This document shows, piece by piece, positions 1-8,355 of a stretch of DNA of 64,000 nt. Position numbers and translations under genes: made by a program. Source of the DNA: Marilutibacter penaei (lineage in GTDB: Bacteria; Pseudomonadota; Gammaproteobacteria; Xanthomonadales; Xanthomonadaceae); NCBI RefSeq assembly GCF_014145395.1, contig NZ_JACHTE010000005.1, forward strand, positions 186,001-250,000. The letters run 5' to 3'. Below the pieces are notes generated by a model. That model was not told the DNA's origin, ran no database searches, and saw only the letters and a list, made by a program, of their open reading frames with translations. How positions within the stretch are numbered: position 1 is the stretch's first letter; each line of letters starts with the position of its first letter.

Positions 1-1792
1 GCAGGGGCTGGATTTCGCCGCCGGAGGCGAGGAACTGGTAGAGCTGGGCCATCGCATACGGACTCTGGTCCAGCGAACCGAGGATCAACGCGGGATGGGG
101 CTCGGCATCGATGCCGGCCAGGGTCTTCAGCAGCGCGGCGATGCGCTCGGGCGCAACCTGCATGCCGATGCGCACCGTGGCCTGGTTGTAGGAATGCACG
201 AGCGCGTCCACCAGCCGCACCGTGCCGTGGCTGCGGCCGTCGGAGTTGCCGGGTTCCCAGGTCCTGCCGCGCGCGAGGTTGACGGTGACGGGCGAGTCAT
301 CCACCCAGGTCGCGAGCGACCAGCGGTCGGGCTGGGCCAGCGCCAGCAGGTTCACGAAGGGCTTGAGCAGCGAACCGACCGGACGGCGTGCCTCGAGGGC
401 GCGGTTGAAGCCGGGACGGGCGAACTCGCGGCTGCCCACCAGGGCGATCACGTCGCCATTGTGGACGTCGGTGACCACGAGACCGGACTCGAGCGGGGGC
501 CGCGTGTCATTGTCGAGGTCCTTCAGGGCCCGCGTCACGGCCGCTTCGGCATACGCCTGCGCGGACGGCGACATGCCGCTCATGACGGTCAGGCCCGCGC
601 CCGAAAGCGCGTTGGCGGGGTAGTCGTTGGCCAGCTGCCGCCGGACCAGGTCGATATAGGCCGGGAAGCGATTGGCGGACAAGCGGCCGGGCTCGTCGCT
701 GATGCCCAGCGGCGTTTCCCGCGCGCGCGCCAGTTCCGCATCGTCGATGAGGCCGGTCTCGTGCATTTCACCCAGGACGAAGTTGCGGCGCTCCAGCGCG
801 GCCTGCGGATGGCGCCGCGGATCATAGGCCGACGGACCCTTGACGATGCCGATGAGCAGGGCGATCTGTTCGGTACTGAGGTTCTGCAGTTCTCGACCGA
901 ACCAGAACTCGGCGCCGGCGGCCACGCCATGGACCGCCTGTGCCCCCCGCTGGCCGAGATAGACCTGGTTGAGATAGGCCTCGAGGATGGTGCCCTTGTC
1001 GTAACGCGACTCGATCAGGAGGGCGTAGATGATCTCCTTCCCCTTGCGGGTGAAGGTCTGTTCGCGACCGATCCCGAGCAGGCCGCTGCGCGCGAGCTGC
1101 TGGGTCAGCGTGCTGGCGCCCTGCCGCGCCCCACCGGAGCGCAGGTTGACCCATGCCGCGCGCAGCATGCCGCCGACGTCGACGCCATGGTGGTGGGCGA
1201 AATCGCGGTCCTCCACCGCCTGCAGGCCGGTGACCAGCAGGTCGGGGACCTCCTCGATGCGGACCAGTCGGCGTTCTTCCTGCTTCTGTCCATACAGGGT
1301 GGCGATCCGCGCCGGATCAAGGCGCTGCGACTCCAGCGCCTGGTCGCTGGTCGCATCACGCAGGCGCGAGACGCGTCCCCCCGACAGTCGGAGGTCCACG
1401 CGACGCGCGGCCACGGGGCCATCGACATCGTCGAAGCCCCGGCTGGCGATGGTCCACGTGTTGTCCTCGCGCAGCCAGGTCCCCGGGGATTGGCCGTCGC
1501 CCTCGCGATAGGCCGCGGCGGCGAGCTCGGTGGCGAGGGTGTCGGCATCCAGCCTCAGGCCCGGCGCCAGCGTCAGCGGCCGCGCGTAGACACGCGTCGG
1601 GATCTGCCAGCGCAATTGGCCGAAGCGCTCCCCCACCTCATGGTTGAGGTGCAGCGTATAGGGCACCACGAACCCCAGCCCCGCGGCGACCAGGGCCAGC
1701 AGTACGGTGGCCAGGCGACGTCGCCAGCCGGGACCGGGGTTGTCTTCGATGTCGTCTTCGTCGTACTGGATCCGGGCCACGGCGTGGGACAA
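1..1792 (-). CDS. mrcB: Penicillin-binding protein 1B, partial (C-terminus beyond left edge)
   Basis: Bifunctional peptidoglycan synthase of the inner membrane, with a glycosyltransferase polymerising lipid II and a transpeptidase cross-linking stem peptides. From the N-terminus I read a short acidic cytoplasmic tail, one membrane segment (about residues 20-45), a UB2H-like region, the GT51 motif EDRDFAHHHGVD (about residue 193) and QGASTLTQQLAR, then the transpeptidase with the active-site SLLK (about residue 475) and the SYN motif (about 533). The KTG box lies outside the window. No ATG is suitably placed. In-frame candidates are TTG at 1792 and GTG at 1780, after an in-frame TAG at 1825-1823; GAGG lies 14 nt before the TTG, so the exact start is uncertain. 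It is transcribed divergently from the glycosyltransferase gene. The identification is firm. Confidence 0.93.
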   Translation of the reverse strand, partial: MSHAVARIQYDEDDIEDNPGPGWRRRLATVLLALVAAGLGFVVPYTLHLNHEVGERFGQLRWQIPTRVYARPLTLAPGLRLDADTLATELAAAAYREGDGQSPGTWLREDNTWTIASRGFDDVDGPVAARRVDLRLSGGRVSRLRDATSDQALESQRLDPARIATLYGQKQEERRLVRIEEVPDLLVTGLQAVEDRDFAHHHGVDVGGMLRAAWVNLRSGGARQGASTLTQQLARSGLLGIGREQTFTRKGKEIIYALLIESRYDKGTILEAYLNQVYLGQRGAQAVHGVAAGAEFWFGRELQNLSTEQIALLIGIVKGPSAYDPRRHPQAALERRNFVLGEMHETGLIDDAELARARETPLGISDEPGRLSANRFPAYIDLVRRQLANDYPANALSGAGLTVMSGMSPSAQAYAEAAVTRALKDLDNDTRPPLESGLVVTDVHNGDVIALVGSREFARPGFNRALEARRPVGSLLKPFVNLLALAQPDRWSLATWVDDSPVTVNLARGRTWEPGNSDGRSHGTVRLVDALVHSYNQATVRIGMQVAPERIAALLKTLAGIDAEPHPALILGSLDQSPYAMAQLYQFLASGGEIQPL

Positions 1793-1902
1793 TGGCGGGG
1801 CTGCACCCTCGTTCAGGCGAGTCTAGCGCAGCGTGGCGGCGCGCCCGCCCGGCCGATCCACGCCATCAGGAGCCCTTCAGCAATGCCCATCGCCGGACCC
1901 GC

Positions 1903-4020
1903 ATGAGCTGGACCGATGTCCGATTCCAGATCGACCGCGCCACCGGACTGGTCCGCCGCGGCGTCGCCAGCCTGAGGACGCGCGGCTGGCGCGCCTCCTG
2001 GCAGCGCGTGCTGAAACAGTTCCGGCGCGTGCCCACCACACAGCGCGCGGCCTTGTACGAGCCCGGGCAAGCGCCCTTCGCACCCTTTGGCGTGCCCGAC
2101 TCGGACACCCCGCGCGCGAGCATCGTCATTCCCGTCTACAACCAGTTCCCGCACACCCTCGCCTGCCTGCGCGCCATCGCAGCGCACCGGCCGATGGCGC
2201 CCGTCGAGGTCATCGTTGTGGACGACGGCTCGAGCGATGGCACGGAGGCGTCGCTGCGCCAGGTGACCGGCCTCCACTACGTGCGGCGGGCCTCCAATGG
2301 TGGCTTCATCGCCGCGTGCAACGACGGCGCCGCGCACGCCCGCGGCGATTATCTGGTGTTCCTCAACAACGACACCGTGCCGCAGCCCGGCTGGCTGGAC
2401 GCACTGCTCGCCACCTTCGACACCCACCCCGACGCGGGCATCGTCGGCTCGCAACTGCTCTACCCGGACGGGCGCCTGCAGGAGGCGGGTGGCGTGGTAT
2501 TCAATGACGGAAGCGGGTGGAACACGGGACGTTTCGAGTCTCCGCTGGATCCCCGATTCGCCACCTTGCGGGACACGGATTACTGCTCGGGTGCGGCGCT
2601 GGCCGTGCCCCGGGACCTGTTCGCTTCGCTGGGCGGCTTCGACGCACGGTATGCGCCCGCGTACTACGAAGATACCGATCTGGCCTTCGCGGTGCGCGCG
2701 AGCGGCCACCGGGTGCTCTATCAGCCGGCGGCTCGAGTCGTCCATGACGAAGGCGCCACCTCTGGAACCGACACCGGATCGGGCGTGAAGTCCTATCAGG
2801 TCCGTAACCAGGCGGTATTCCAGGAGAAGTGGCGTTCAGCGCTGGCCGCCCAGCCCAGTCCCGGTACCGCGATCGAAAAAGCGATGCATGGGCCACGTCG
2901 CCAGATCCTCGTCATCGACGCACTGACCCCGCGCCCGAACCATGACTCCGGCTCGCTGCGACTGGTCAACCTGATGCGCCTGCTGGGTGAAGAAGGCGCG
3001 CACGTGGTCTTCCTGCCCGCCGACCTGAAGCACGATGGCGACCACACGCTGGCGCTCCAGGCGCTCGGTGTCGAAGCCTGGCACGCCCCGTTCGCGCGTG
3101 GCATCCCGTCCTGGCTGCGCGAGCATGGCGGCCGGTTCGACACGGTCGTGGTGTGCCGCCACTATGTGCTGCGCGACGTCCTGCCGTTGCTGCGCCTGCA
3201 CGCGCCGCAGGCCCGCCTGGTGTTCGACACCGTCGACCTTCACTACCTGCGCGAACGCCGCGGCGCCGCATTGTCCGGCGATGCGGCACAGGCACGTGCC
3301 GCCGAGCGGACGCGCACGCTGGAACTCGACCTGATCGGTCGCAGCGACGCCACCCTGGTGGTGAGCCACGTGGAACGCGACCTGCTGCGGGAGGATGCAC
3401 CGGGCGCCCGGGTCGAGATCCTGTCCAACCTCCACCACGTGCCGGACCCCGGGCCGGGTTTCGACGCACGGAAGGACGTCATGTTCGTCGGCGGCTTCCG
3501 CCATCCCCCAAACGTGGATGCCGTCCTGTGGTTCGCCGAGGACGTCTGGCCGCGGATACGCGCGCGGGCGCCCGACCTGCGCTTCCACTGCATCGGCGGC
3601 GACGTCCCCGACGCGATCGCCGCGCTGCATGGCCGCGATGGCATCGAGGTGCACGGACACGTGCCGGACCTGCATCCCTACCTGCAGGGCTGCCGGGTCG
3701 CGGTGGCGCCGTTGCGCTACGGGGCCGGGGTCAAGGGCAAGGTCAACCAGAGCATGGCCCACGGCCAGCCGGTGGTGGCGACACCCTGTGCGGTGGAAGG
3801 CATGCACCTGACCGATGGCGAGGACGTGCGCGTCGCCGACACCGCGGCGGCGTTCGCGGACGCGGTCCTGCGCCTGCAGGCCGATGAAGCGTTGTGGGAT
3901 CGACTCGCCGCGAACGCCCGGCGCAACGTCGAACGCCACTTCTCGCTGGACGCCGGTCGCGATGTCGTCCGGCGGGTCCTGCTGCACGTGGATGAAACGG
4001 AAACCCCGCCGGTGCGCTAG
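1903..4020 (+). CDS. Two-domain glycosyltransferase (GT2 plus GT4)
   Basis: A 705-residue protein joining two glycosyltransferases. The N-terminal half is a GT-A fold family 2 enzyme: SIVIPVYN (73-80), VDDGSSDGT (106-114), the metal-binding NND (155-157) and a downstream YYEDTDLAFA acceptor-side motif, like rhamnosyltransferases. The C-terminal half is GT4-like (GT-B): MFVGGFRHPPNVDA (about 527) and a VAPLRYGAGVKGK to EGM segment (about 601) typical of nucleotide-sugar binding. It probably adds two sugars to a surface glycan, but no polysaccharide cluster surrounds it, so substrate and pathway are unknown. I chose ATGAGC at 1903. A strong AGGAG at 1867 instead fits an upstream 7-codon ORF (ATG 1881) whose TGA overlaps this start as ATGA, suggesting translational coupling. 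A longer frame from 1792 has a non-coding-looking N-terminus. Confidence 0.85.
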   Translation: MSWTDVRFQIDRATGLVRRGVASLRTRGWRASWQRVLKQFRRVPTTQRAALYEPGQAPFAPFGVPDSDTPRASIVIPVYNQFPHTLACLRAIAAHRPMAPVEVIVVDDGSSDGTEASLRQVTGLHYVRRASNGGFIAACNDGAAHARGDYLVFLNNDTVPQPGWLDALLATFDTHPDAGIVGSQLLYPDGRLQEAGGVVFNDGSGWNTGRFESPLDPRFATLRDTDYCSGAALAVPRDLFASLGGFDARYAPAYYEDTDLAFAVRASGHRVLYQPAARVVHDEGATSGTDTGSGVKSYQVRNQAVFQEKWRSALAAQPSPGTAIEKAMHGPRRQILVIDALTPRPNHDSGSLRLVNLMRLLGEEGAHVVFLPADLKHDGDHTLALQALGVEAWHAPFARGIPSWLREHGGRFDTVVVCRHYVLRDVLPLLRLHAPQARLVFDTVDLHYLRERRGAALSGDAAQARAAERTRTLELDLIGRSDATLVVSHVERDLLREDAPGARVEILSNLHHVPDPGPGFDARKDVMFVGGFRHPPNVDAVLWFAEDVWPRIRARAPDLRFHCIGGDVPDAIAALHGRDGIEVHGHVPDLHPYLQGCRVAVAPLRYGAGVKGKVNQSMAHGQPVVATPCAVEGMHLTDGEDVRVADTAAAFADAVLRLQADEALWDRLAANARRNVERHFSLDAGRDVVRRVLLHVDETETPPVR

Positions 4021-5564
4021 GGCGTGATATCGGCCGCGCGCACGCGCTCGGCGAACGCGTCCAGTCCCTCCACGTGCGCGTCCAGCGCGGTGGCGGCCTC
4101 CAGCGCGGTCCGCGCGCGCTCGAGCTCGCCGGCCCCCAGGCGCTCGTCGCCAACCGCGATCCAGCGTGCAGCCAGGCGTCGGCGCGACGCGACGACTTCG
4201 TCCTCGCGGTGGCCGAGCGCCGCCATCGCCTGTAGGCAATGCCCGGCACGGGCCAGGCGGTTCGCGCGCAACGCATCCTCGAAGCAGGCCGCGGATGCCG
4301 GTGCCAGGCGCGCGCTGGCCGCCTGCACGCGCGGGTCGTCAGGCGCCAGGGCCCGGGCCGCCGCCAGCCGGTCGTAGGCGCTCTCGCCCGGAGGTGACAG
4401 CACATCGCCGCGGCCCTGCGCCCCGGCGGCCTGTGCCAGCAGCCGGGTGATCGCTTCTTCCCGCTGCTCGGCGGTCAGCCCGGCACCGCCACCGTCGGCA
4501 CGTCGCTGCGAGTCGCGGGCCGCTTCGATGCGACGTGCGCTGGCGTCGAGGTCGAGCCGGGCGTCCGGCACCAGGGCGGCGGTCACCCGCGCCTCGTCCA
4601 GCGCGGCTTCCGCCTGCTCGAAGCGGAAGTCCGCCGCGGCCCGCTCGGCCTCCGTCTTCCATTCGCGGGCCAGCCGGACCAGGCCCTCACGGGCCTCGGG
4701 GTCGCGCGCATCCACCCGCAGGAGCTCGTGCCACAGCGCCCGCGCATCCGTTCGCCGTCCCCGCGACAGCGCCTCGCCGGCCCGCGCGTGCGCGGCCTCG
4801 CGCTGGCGTGACCACTCGGCCATCGCTCCGGGAAGATCGACATGGCCGGGATCGAAACGGCGCGCTTCGGCCAGACGCCGGCCGGCTCGCGCGAGTTCGC
4901 CGGCAGCCATGTCGCGCCAGGCTTGCTGGATGACCGCGGTCAATGCATCTTCGCGCCCTTCGAGTGCGGCCTGGTTGGCGGGCTCGTATTGCAGGACCTG
5001 GCGGTACATCGGAAGCGCAGCGCCGGAATGGCCCACCAGGTCCCCCGCGCGCAACGCCGACCCTGCCGCCACGAGCCACGTTTCGATGTCCACGCTGGCC
5101 GCCTCGTGCGCTCTCAGGCGACGCTCCACCGCCGATGCGGCATCCCGGGGCACCTGCAGCTCCCGGGCGAGGCGCAACGCCGCGTGGGCCTCGGGCAACC
5201 GGCCCGCCGCGATCTCGGCCTCGGCACGTGTCAGTGCCGCGAGACCGACGCGCTGCAAGCCCTCCCGGGCTTCAAGCCGGTCGGGATCCAGTGCCTGCGC
5301 GGCCTCGTAAAGCTCTCGGGCACCGCTGCCGTCCGCCCTGCTCAGCCGGCCTTCGTCCAGCGCGCGGGCCGCGTCCACCAGCAACTGCTGCGCGCGCGTG
5401 CCCGGCCACAACCAGTCCGCCAGCGGCTGGCGCCACCAGGCGAGCAGGGCCACCGCAAGGATCAGCGTCAGGCCTCCGAACATCCAGCGCCTACGCGCCA
5501 AGGCGCCGGGCGCATCCCGGCGGAACGACTGGGGCCGGTTTCGGGAAAGTGGCTCACGACTCAT
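4017..5564 (-). CDS. Membrane-anchored TPR-like repeat protein
   Basis: A 515-residue protein of unknown function. A basic N-terminus (residues 1-28) precedes one hydrophobic segment (about 29-46), so it is probably anchored in the inner membrane with a large periplasmic domain. The rest is alanine- and arginine-rich helical sequence in which a pattern such as A..ALDEGRL..A..LYE.A..LDP recurs, as in degenerate tetratricopeptide repeats, suggesting a scaffold for protein contacts. It follows relA on the same strand with a 36-bp gap, so the two may be cotranscribed. It converges with the glycosyltransferase gene, and the two stop codons share the palindrome CTAG (4017-4020). No catalytic motif is visible. 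Confidence 0.8.
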   Translation of the reverse strand: MSREPLSRNRPQSFRRDAPGALARRRWMFGGLTLILAVALLAWWRQPLADWLWPGTRAQQLLVDAARALDEGRLSRADGSGARELYEAAQALDPDRLEAREGLQRVGLAALTRAEAEIAAGRLPEAHAALRLARELQVPRDAASAVERRLRAHEAASVDIETWLVAAGSALRAGDLVGHSGAALPMYRQVLQYEPANQAALEGREDALTAVIQQAWRDMAAGELARAGRRLAEARRFDPGHVDLPGAMAEWSRQREAAHARAGEALSRGRRTDARALWHELLRVDARDPEAREGLVRLAREWKTEAERAAADFRFEQAEAALDEARVTAALVPDARLDLDASARRIEAARDSQRRADGGGAGLTAEQREEAITRLLAQAAGAQGRGDVLSPPGESAYDRLAAARALAPDDPRVQAASARLAPASAACFEDALRANRLARAGHCLQAMAALGHREDEVVASRRRLAARWIAVGDERLGAGELERARTALEAATALDAHVEGLDAFAERVRAADITP

Positions 5565-5600
5565 CGCGACGAGGATAGTCCCGGTTGCGTGAGGGTCCCC

Positions 5601-7766
5601 TCAGGAGCGACGCGCATACTCCACGCCCGGCAGCGCGGCGAGCTTGCCCAGGACCGTCGACAGGCGGCCGTAGTCCTCCACCTTCAGGCGCAGATGGACA
5701 CGGACGAGCGCACCGCCGCGCTCGTGGTCCGCGCGCATGCTCGTGACGTGGACATTGTCCTGCGCCACCACGTTGGTGATGTCCTTCAGGAGCCACTTCC
5801 GGTCGATCGCGCGGAGTTCGGCATCGACCTCGTGTGCACTCCGCGACCGCCCCCACTCGACGGGCAGGACGCGCTGCGGCTGCTGGGCGGTCAGCCGCAG
5901 GAAGGTCGCACATCCGGGGCGATGCACGCTGACGCCGCGGCCGCGGGTCAGGTACCCGACGATGGCCTCCCCCGGGAGGGGCTGGCAGCAACGCGCCAGT
6001 TGCGTCAGTACGTTCCCGACGCCCTCGACCGTGAATTCGCTCGTGGCATCGCGGCGCGCGCGCGGTGCGGACGCCTGCACGGATGGGGATGCCGGCGCTT
6101 CGACCGCCGCGCTCGCCCGTTCGTGCTCCAGCAGCACCCGCCCCACCTGGTGCGGCCCCAGGTCGCCCAGGGCGACCTGGATGTGCAGGTCGCCGTCATG
6201 GGCCACGCTGAAGCGCTCGCGTGCCGGCGCCAGGTCCGCCCCCAGCAGGCCGAGCCTGCGCAGCTCCTTGTCGAGCATCTCCTTGCCGGCCTGTTCGTTG
6301 CGCGCCCGGTCCAGTTTATGGAACCACGTCCGGACCTTCTGTCGGGAGCGGCTGCTGGCGAGGAAACCATTGGCCTCCACCAGCCAGTCGCGCCGCGGCT
6401 CCCCGGTCTTCGCGGTCATGATCTCGACGCGGTCGCCGGTCGACAAACGGTGGTCGAGCGGCACGATGCGGCCATCGACCTTCGCCCCCCGGCACCGGTG
6501 TCCGACCTCGGTATGCACGTGGTAGGCGAAGTCCAGCGGCGTGGCGCCCATCGGCAGGTCGACCACCTCGCCCTTGGGCGTGAGCACGTAGACCCGGTCC
6601 TCGACCAGTTCGCTGTCGAGGTCACCGGCCAGCTGCGCCTCGTCGTCGCGGCCTTCCAGCAGCTTGCGCATCCACGCGATACGGCGGTCGAACGCGGCGT
6701 CCGCCGCCTGGCTGCCGGACTCCTTGTACTTCCAGTGCGCGGCGACGCCCAGCTCGGCCTGGCGATGCATCTCGTGCGTGCGGATCTGCACCTCGAGGGT
6801 CTTGCCCTCGGGCCCCACCACCGCCGTATGCAACGAACGGTAGTCGTTGCGCTTGGGGCGCGCGATGTAGTCGTCGAACTCGCTGGGGATCGGTGCCCAT
6901 TGCGCGTGGACGATACCGAGCGCGGCATAGCAGGCGGCCACGTCGTCGACCAGCACCCGTACGGCGCGCAGGTCGTACAGTTCGCCGATCGGCACGTCCT
7001 TGCGCTGCATCTTCTTCCAGATGCTGAAGATGTGCTTGGGGCGCCCGGCGACCTCGGCGCGGATGCCCTGCGCCTCCATCGCGTCGCGCAGCACCTGCTT
7101 GACCTGCTCGATGTAGCGTTCGCGGTCGCCACGCTTGCCGTCGAGCAGGCGTGCGATGCGCTTGTAGGTATGGGGGTCGAGGTAGCGGAACGCGAGATCC
7201 TCCAGCTCCCATTTCAGCTGCCAGATACCGAGCCGGTTGGCGAGCGGCGCGTGGATGTCGCGGGTCAGGCGCGCCAGCGCGACGCGCTCGTCTTCCGGCA
7301 GCGCCATCGCGTGGCGCATGCGCGCCAGCTGCCGGGCCAGCAGGATGGAGACCACGCGCAGGTCCCGGACGATCGCCAGCAGCAGCCGGCGCAGGCCCTC
7401 CGGGCTGCCGCCGCGTTCGGCCTGCTCAGCATGCAGCACGCGGACCTGCGCGGCCGCCTCCTGGCCTTCCAGCAAGCCGAACACCGCGGGATGCGCATCC
7501 TTGAAGGCGGCGCCCAGCAGGCCGGGCAGCGTCGGGTACTGGCGCAACAGGGTGGCCCAGAGCGTGTCGGCATCCGCCCCCAACCGGGCCAGCGAACCCA
7601 GCATGTCCTCGACCACCTCGACCGGATCACGGGCCTGCTCAAGCACTCCGTCCGCCGCCAGCGCACGTGCGAGCAGGTCACGGCCGGACACGTCGAGGAC
7701 GGTCAGGGCCGGGGCATCCAGAAGGCGCAGGGGCGATCCGGGCAGGGGCGCGGGAGGGGCGTTCAC
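5601..7766 (-). CDS. relA: RelA (p)ppGpp synthetase
   Basis: Ribosome-associated GTP/ATP pyrophosphotransferase that makes (p)ppGpp in amino-acid starvation. Length is 721 residues, close to other proteobacterial RelA proteins. The N-terminal HD-like hydrolase region (about 50-200) lacks the HD and ED metal ligands of SpoT, so hydrolysis is not expected. The synthetase domain has GRPKHIFSIWKKM (241-253), YDLRAVRVLV (264-273) and EFDD (296-299), the acidic signature of monofunctional RelA in contrast to RFKD of bifunctional Rel. A TGS domain (about 391-452), a conserved CC with GC zinc-finger-like region (about 600-625) and a C-terminal ACT domain follow. The start is GTG without a clear ribosome site, so a slightly different start is possible. 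Confidence 0.93.
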   Translation of the reverse strand: MNAPPAPLPGSPLRLLDAPALTVLDVSGRDLLARALAADGVLEQARDPVEVVEDMLGSLARLGADADTLWATLLRQYPTLPGLLGAAFKDAHPAVFGLLEGQEAAAQVRVLHAEQAERGGSPEGLRRLLLAIVRDLRVVSILLARQLARMRHAMALPEDERVALARLTRDIHAPLANRLGIWQLKWELEDLAFRYLDPHTYKRIARLLDGKRGDRERYIEQVKQVLRDAMEAQGIRAEVAGRPKHIFSIWKKMQRKDVPIGELYDLRAVRVLVDDVAACYAALGIVHAQWAPIPSEFDDYIARPKRNDYRSLHTAVVGPEGKTLEVQIRTHEMHRQAELGVAAHWKYKESGSQAADAAFDRRIAWMRKLLEGRDDEAQLAGDLDSELVEDRVYVLTPKGEVVDLPMGATPLDFAYHVHTEVGHRCRGAKVDGRIVPLDHRLSTGDRVEIMTAKTGEPRRDWLVEANGFLASSRSRQKVRTWFHKLDRARNEQAGKEMLDKELRRLGLLGADLAPARERFSVAHDGDLHIQVALGDLGPHQVGRVLLEHERASAAVEAPASPSVQASAPRARRDATSEFTVEGVGNVLTQLARCCQPLPGEAIVGYLTRGRGVSVHRPGCATFLRLTAQQPQRVLPVEWGRSRSAHEVDAELRAIDRKWLLKDITNVVAQDNVHVTSMRADHERGGALVRVHLRLKVEDYGRLSTVLGKLAALPGVEYARRS

Positions 7767-7771
7767 GGCGG

Positions 7772-7800
7772 TTGGGGCGTTTACATCGGGCGACTACACT
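7772..7800 (+). promoter_or_regulatory. Possible sigma-70 promoter of the secreted-protein gene
   Basis: TTGGGG (7772-7777) and TACACT (7795-7800) are separated by 17 nt and lie 25 bp before the ATG at 7826, in the 59-bp gap between relA and this gene. Only the -10 box is a reasonable match. Confidence 0.3.
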
Positions 7801-7825
7801 ATCGCCAACTGACCACGGGGACACC

Positions 7826-8341
7826 ATGATGCGCGCTTCCACCCTCCGATTGACGCTCCTGTCCGCCGGCCTGGCCCTGATGGTCCCGCTTGCCGTGCAG
7901 GCACAGGACGCCGATGGCACCACGCAGCCGCTGCAGCAGCAGATGAGCACGGAGGAGTTCCGGGCCGCGGGCCTCGACAAGCTGGATGCGGCCGAACTGG
8001 CCGCGCTGAACCGCTGGCTGGGCCGGCGCATCGAAGCGGAAAGCGCAATCGCCGCGGCGGCCGCCAAGCAGAAGGTCGAGGACGAGAACCGCGGCTTCCT
8101 GTCCTTCGGTTCGGACGAGCCGATCACCGCGACCATGGCCAGTGAGTTCAAGGGTTTCGGCAAGGGCCGGCGCTATACCCTCGACAACGGGCAGGTCTGG
8201 GAGCAGGTCGACGACGCGACCCTGGTCGGAGTTCGCAACGCGAATCCCGCCGTCACGATCCGTCCCAGCCTCGTCGGGAACACCTGGTACATGTCGGTCG
8301 ACGGCTTCAACAAACGCGCGAAGGTCACGCGGATCGAGTGA
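7826..8341 (+). CDS. Small secreted or periplasmic protein, unknown function
   Basis: A 171-residue protein with a clear Sec signal peptide: two basic residues, a hydrophobic core LTLLSAGLALMVPLA and cleavage after VQAQ or VQA (about residue 26). The mature part has an acidic helical region with LDAAELAALNRWL and an alanine-rich stretch, then a beta-rich C-terminus with YTLDNGQVWEQVDD and WYMSVDGFNKRAKVTRI. The latter pattern (RYTLDNGQVW, then WYM) resembles small periplasmic proteins seen next to housekeeping genes in Lysobacteraceae, but I cannot name a family. ATG 7826 or the adjacent ATG 7829 follows GGGGAC. The gene converges with hrpA, with 14 bp between the stops. Confidence 0.8.
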   Translation: MMRASTLRLTLLSAGLALMVPLAVQAQDADGTTQPLQQQMSTEEFRAAGLDKLDAAELAALNRWLGRRIEAESAIAAAAAKQKVEDENRGFLSFGSDEPITATMASEFKGFGKGRRYTLDNGQVWEQVDDATLVGVRNANPAVTIRPSLVGNTWYMSVDGFNKRAKVTRIE

Positions 8342-8355
8342 TCCCTCCTCCGGGG

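Noticed and set aside
95-1906. A 603-codon plus-strand frame over mrcB
   Set aside because: The opposite strand encodes all PBP1B motifs in order; this frame is its shadow.
4842-7829. A 995-codon plus-strand frame across relA and the TPR-like gene
   Set aside because: Antisense to two well-supported genes, spans both, and its product is a biased Gln/Arg/His sequence.
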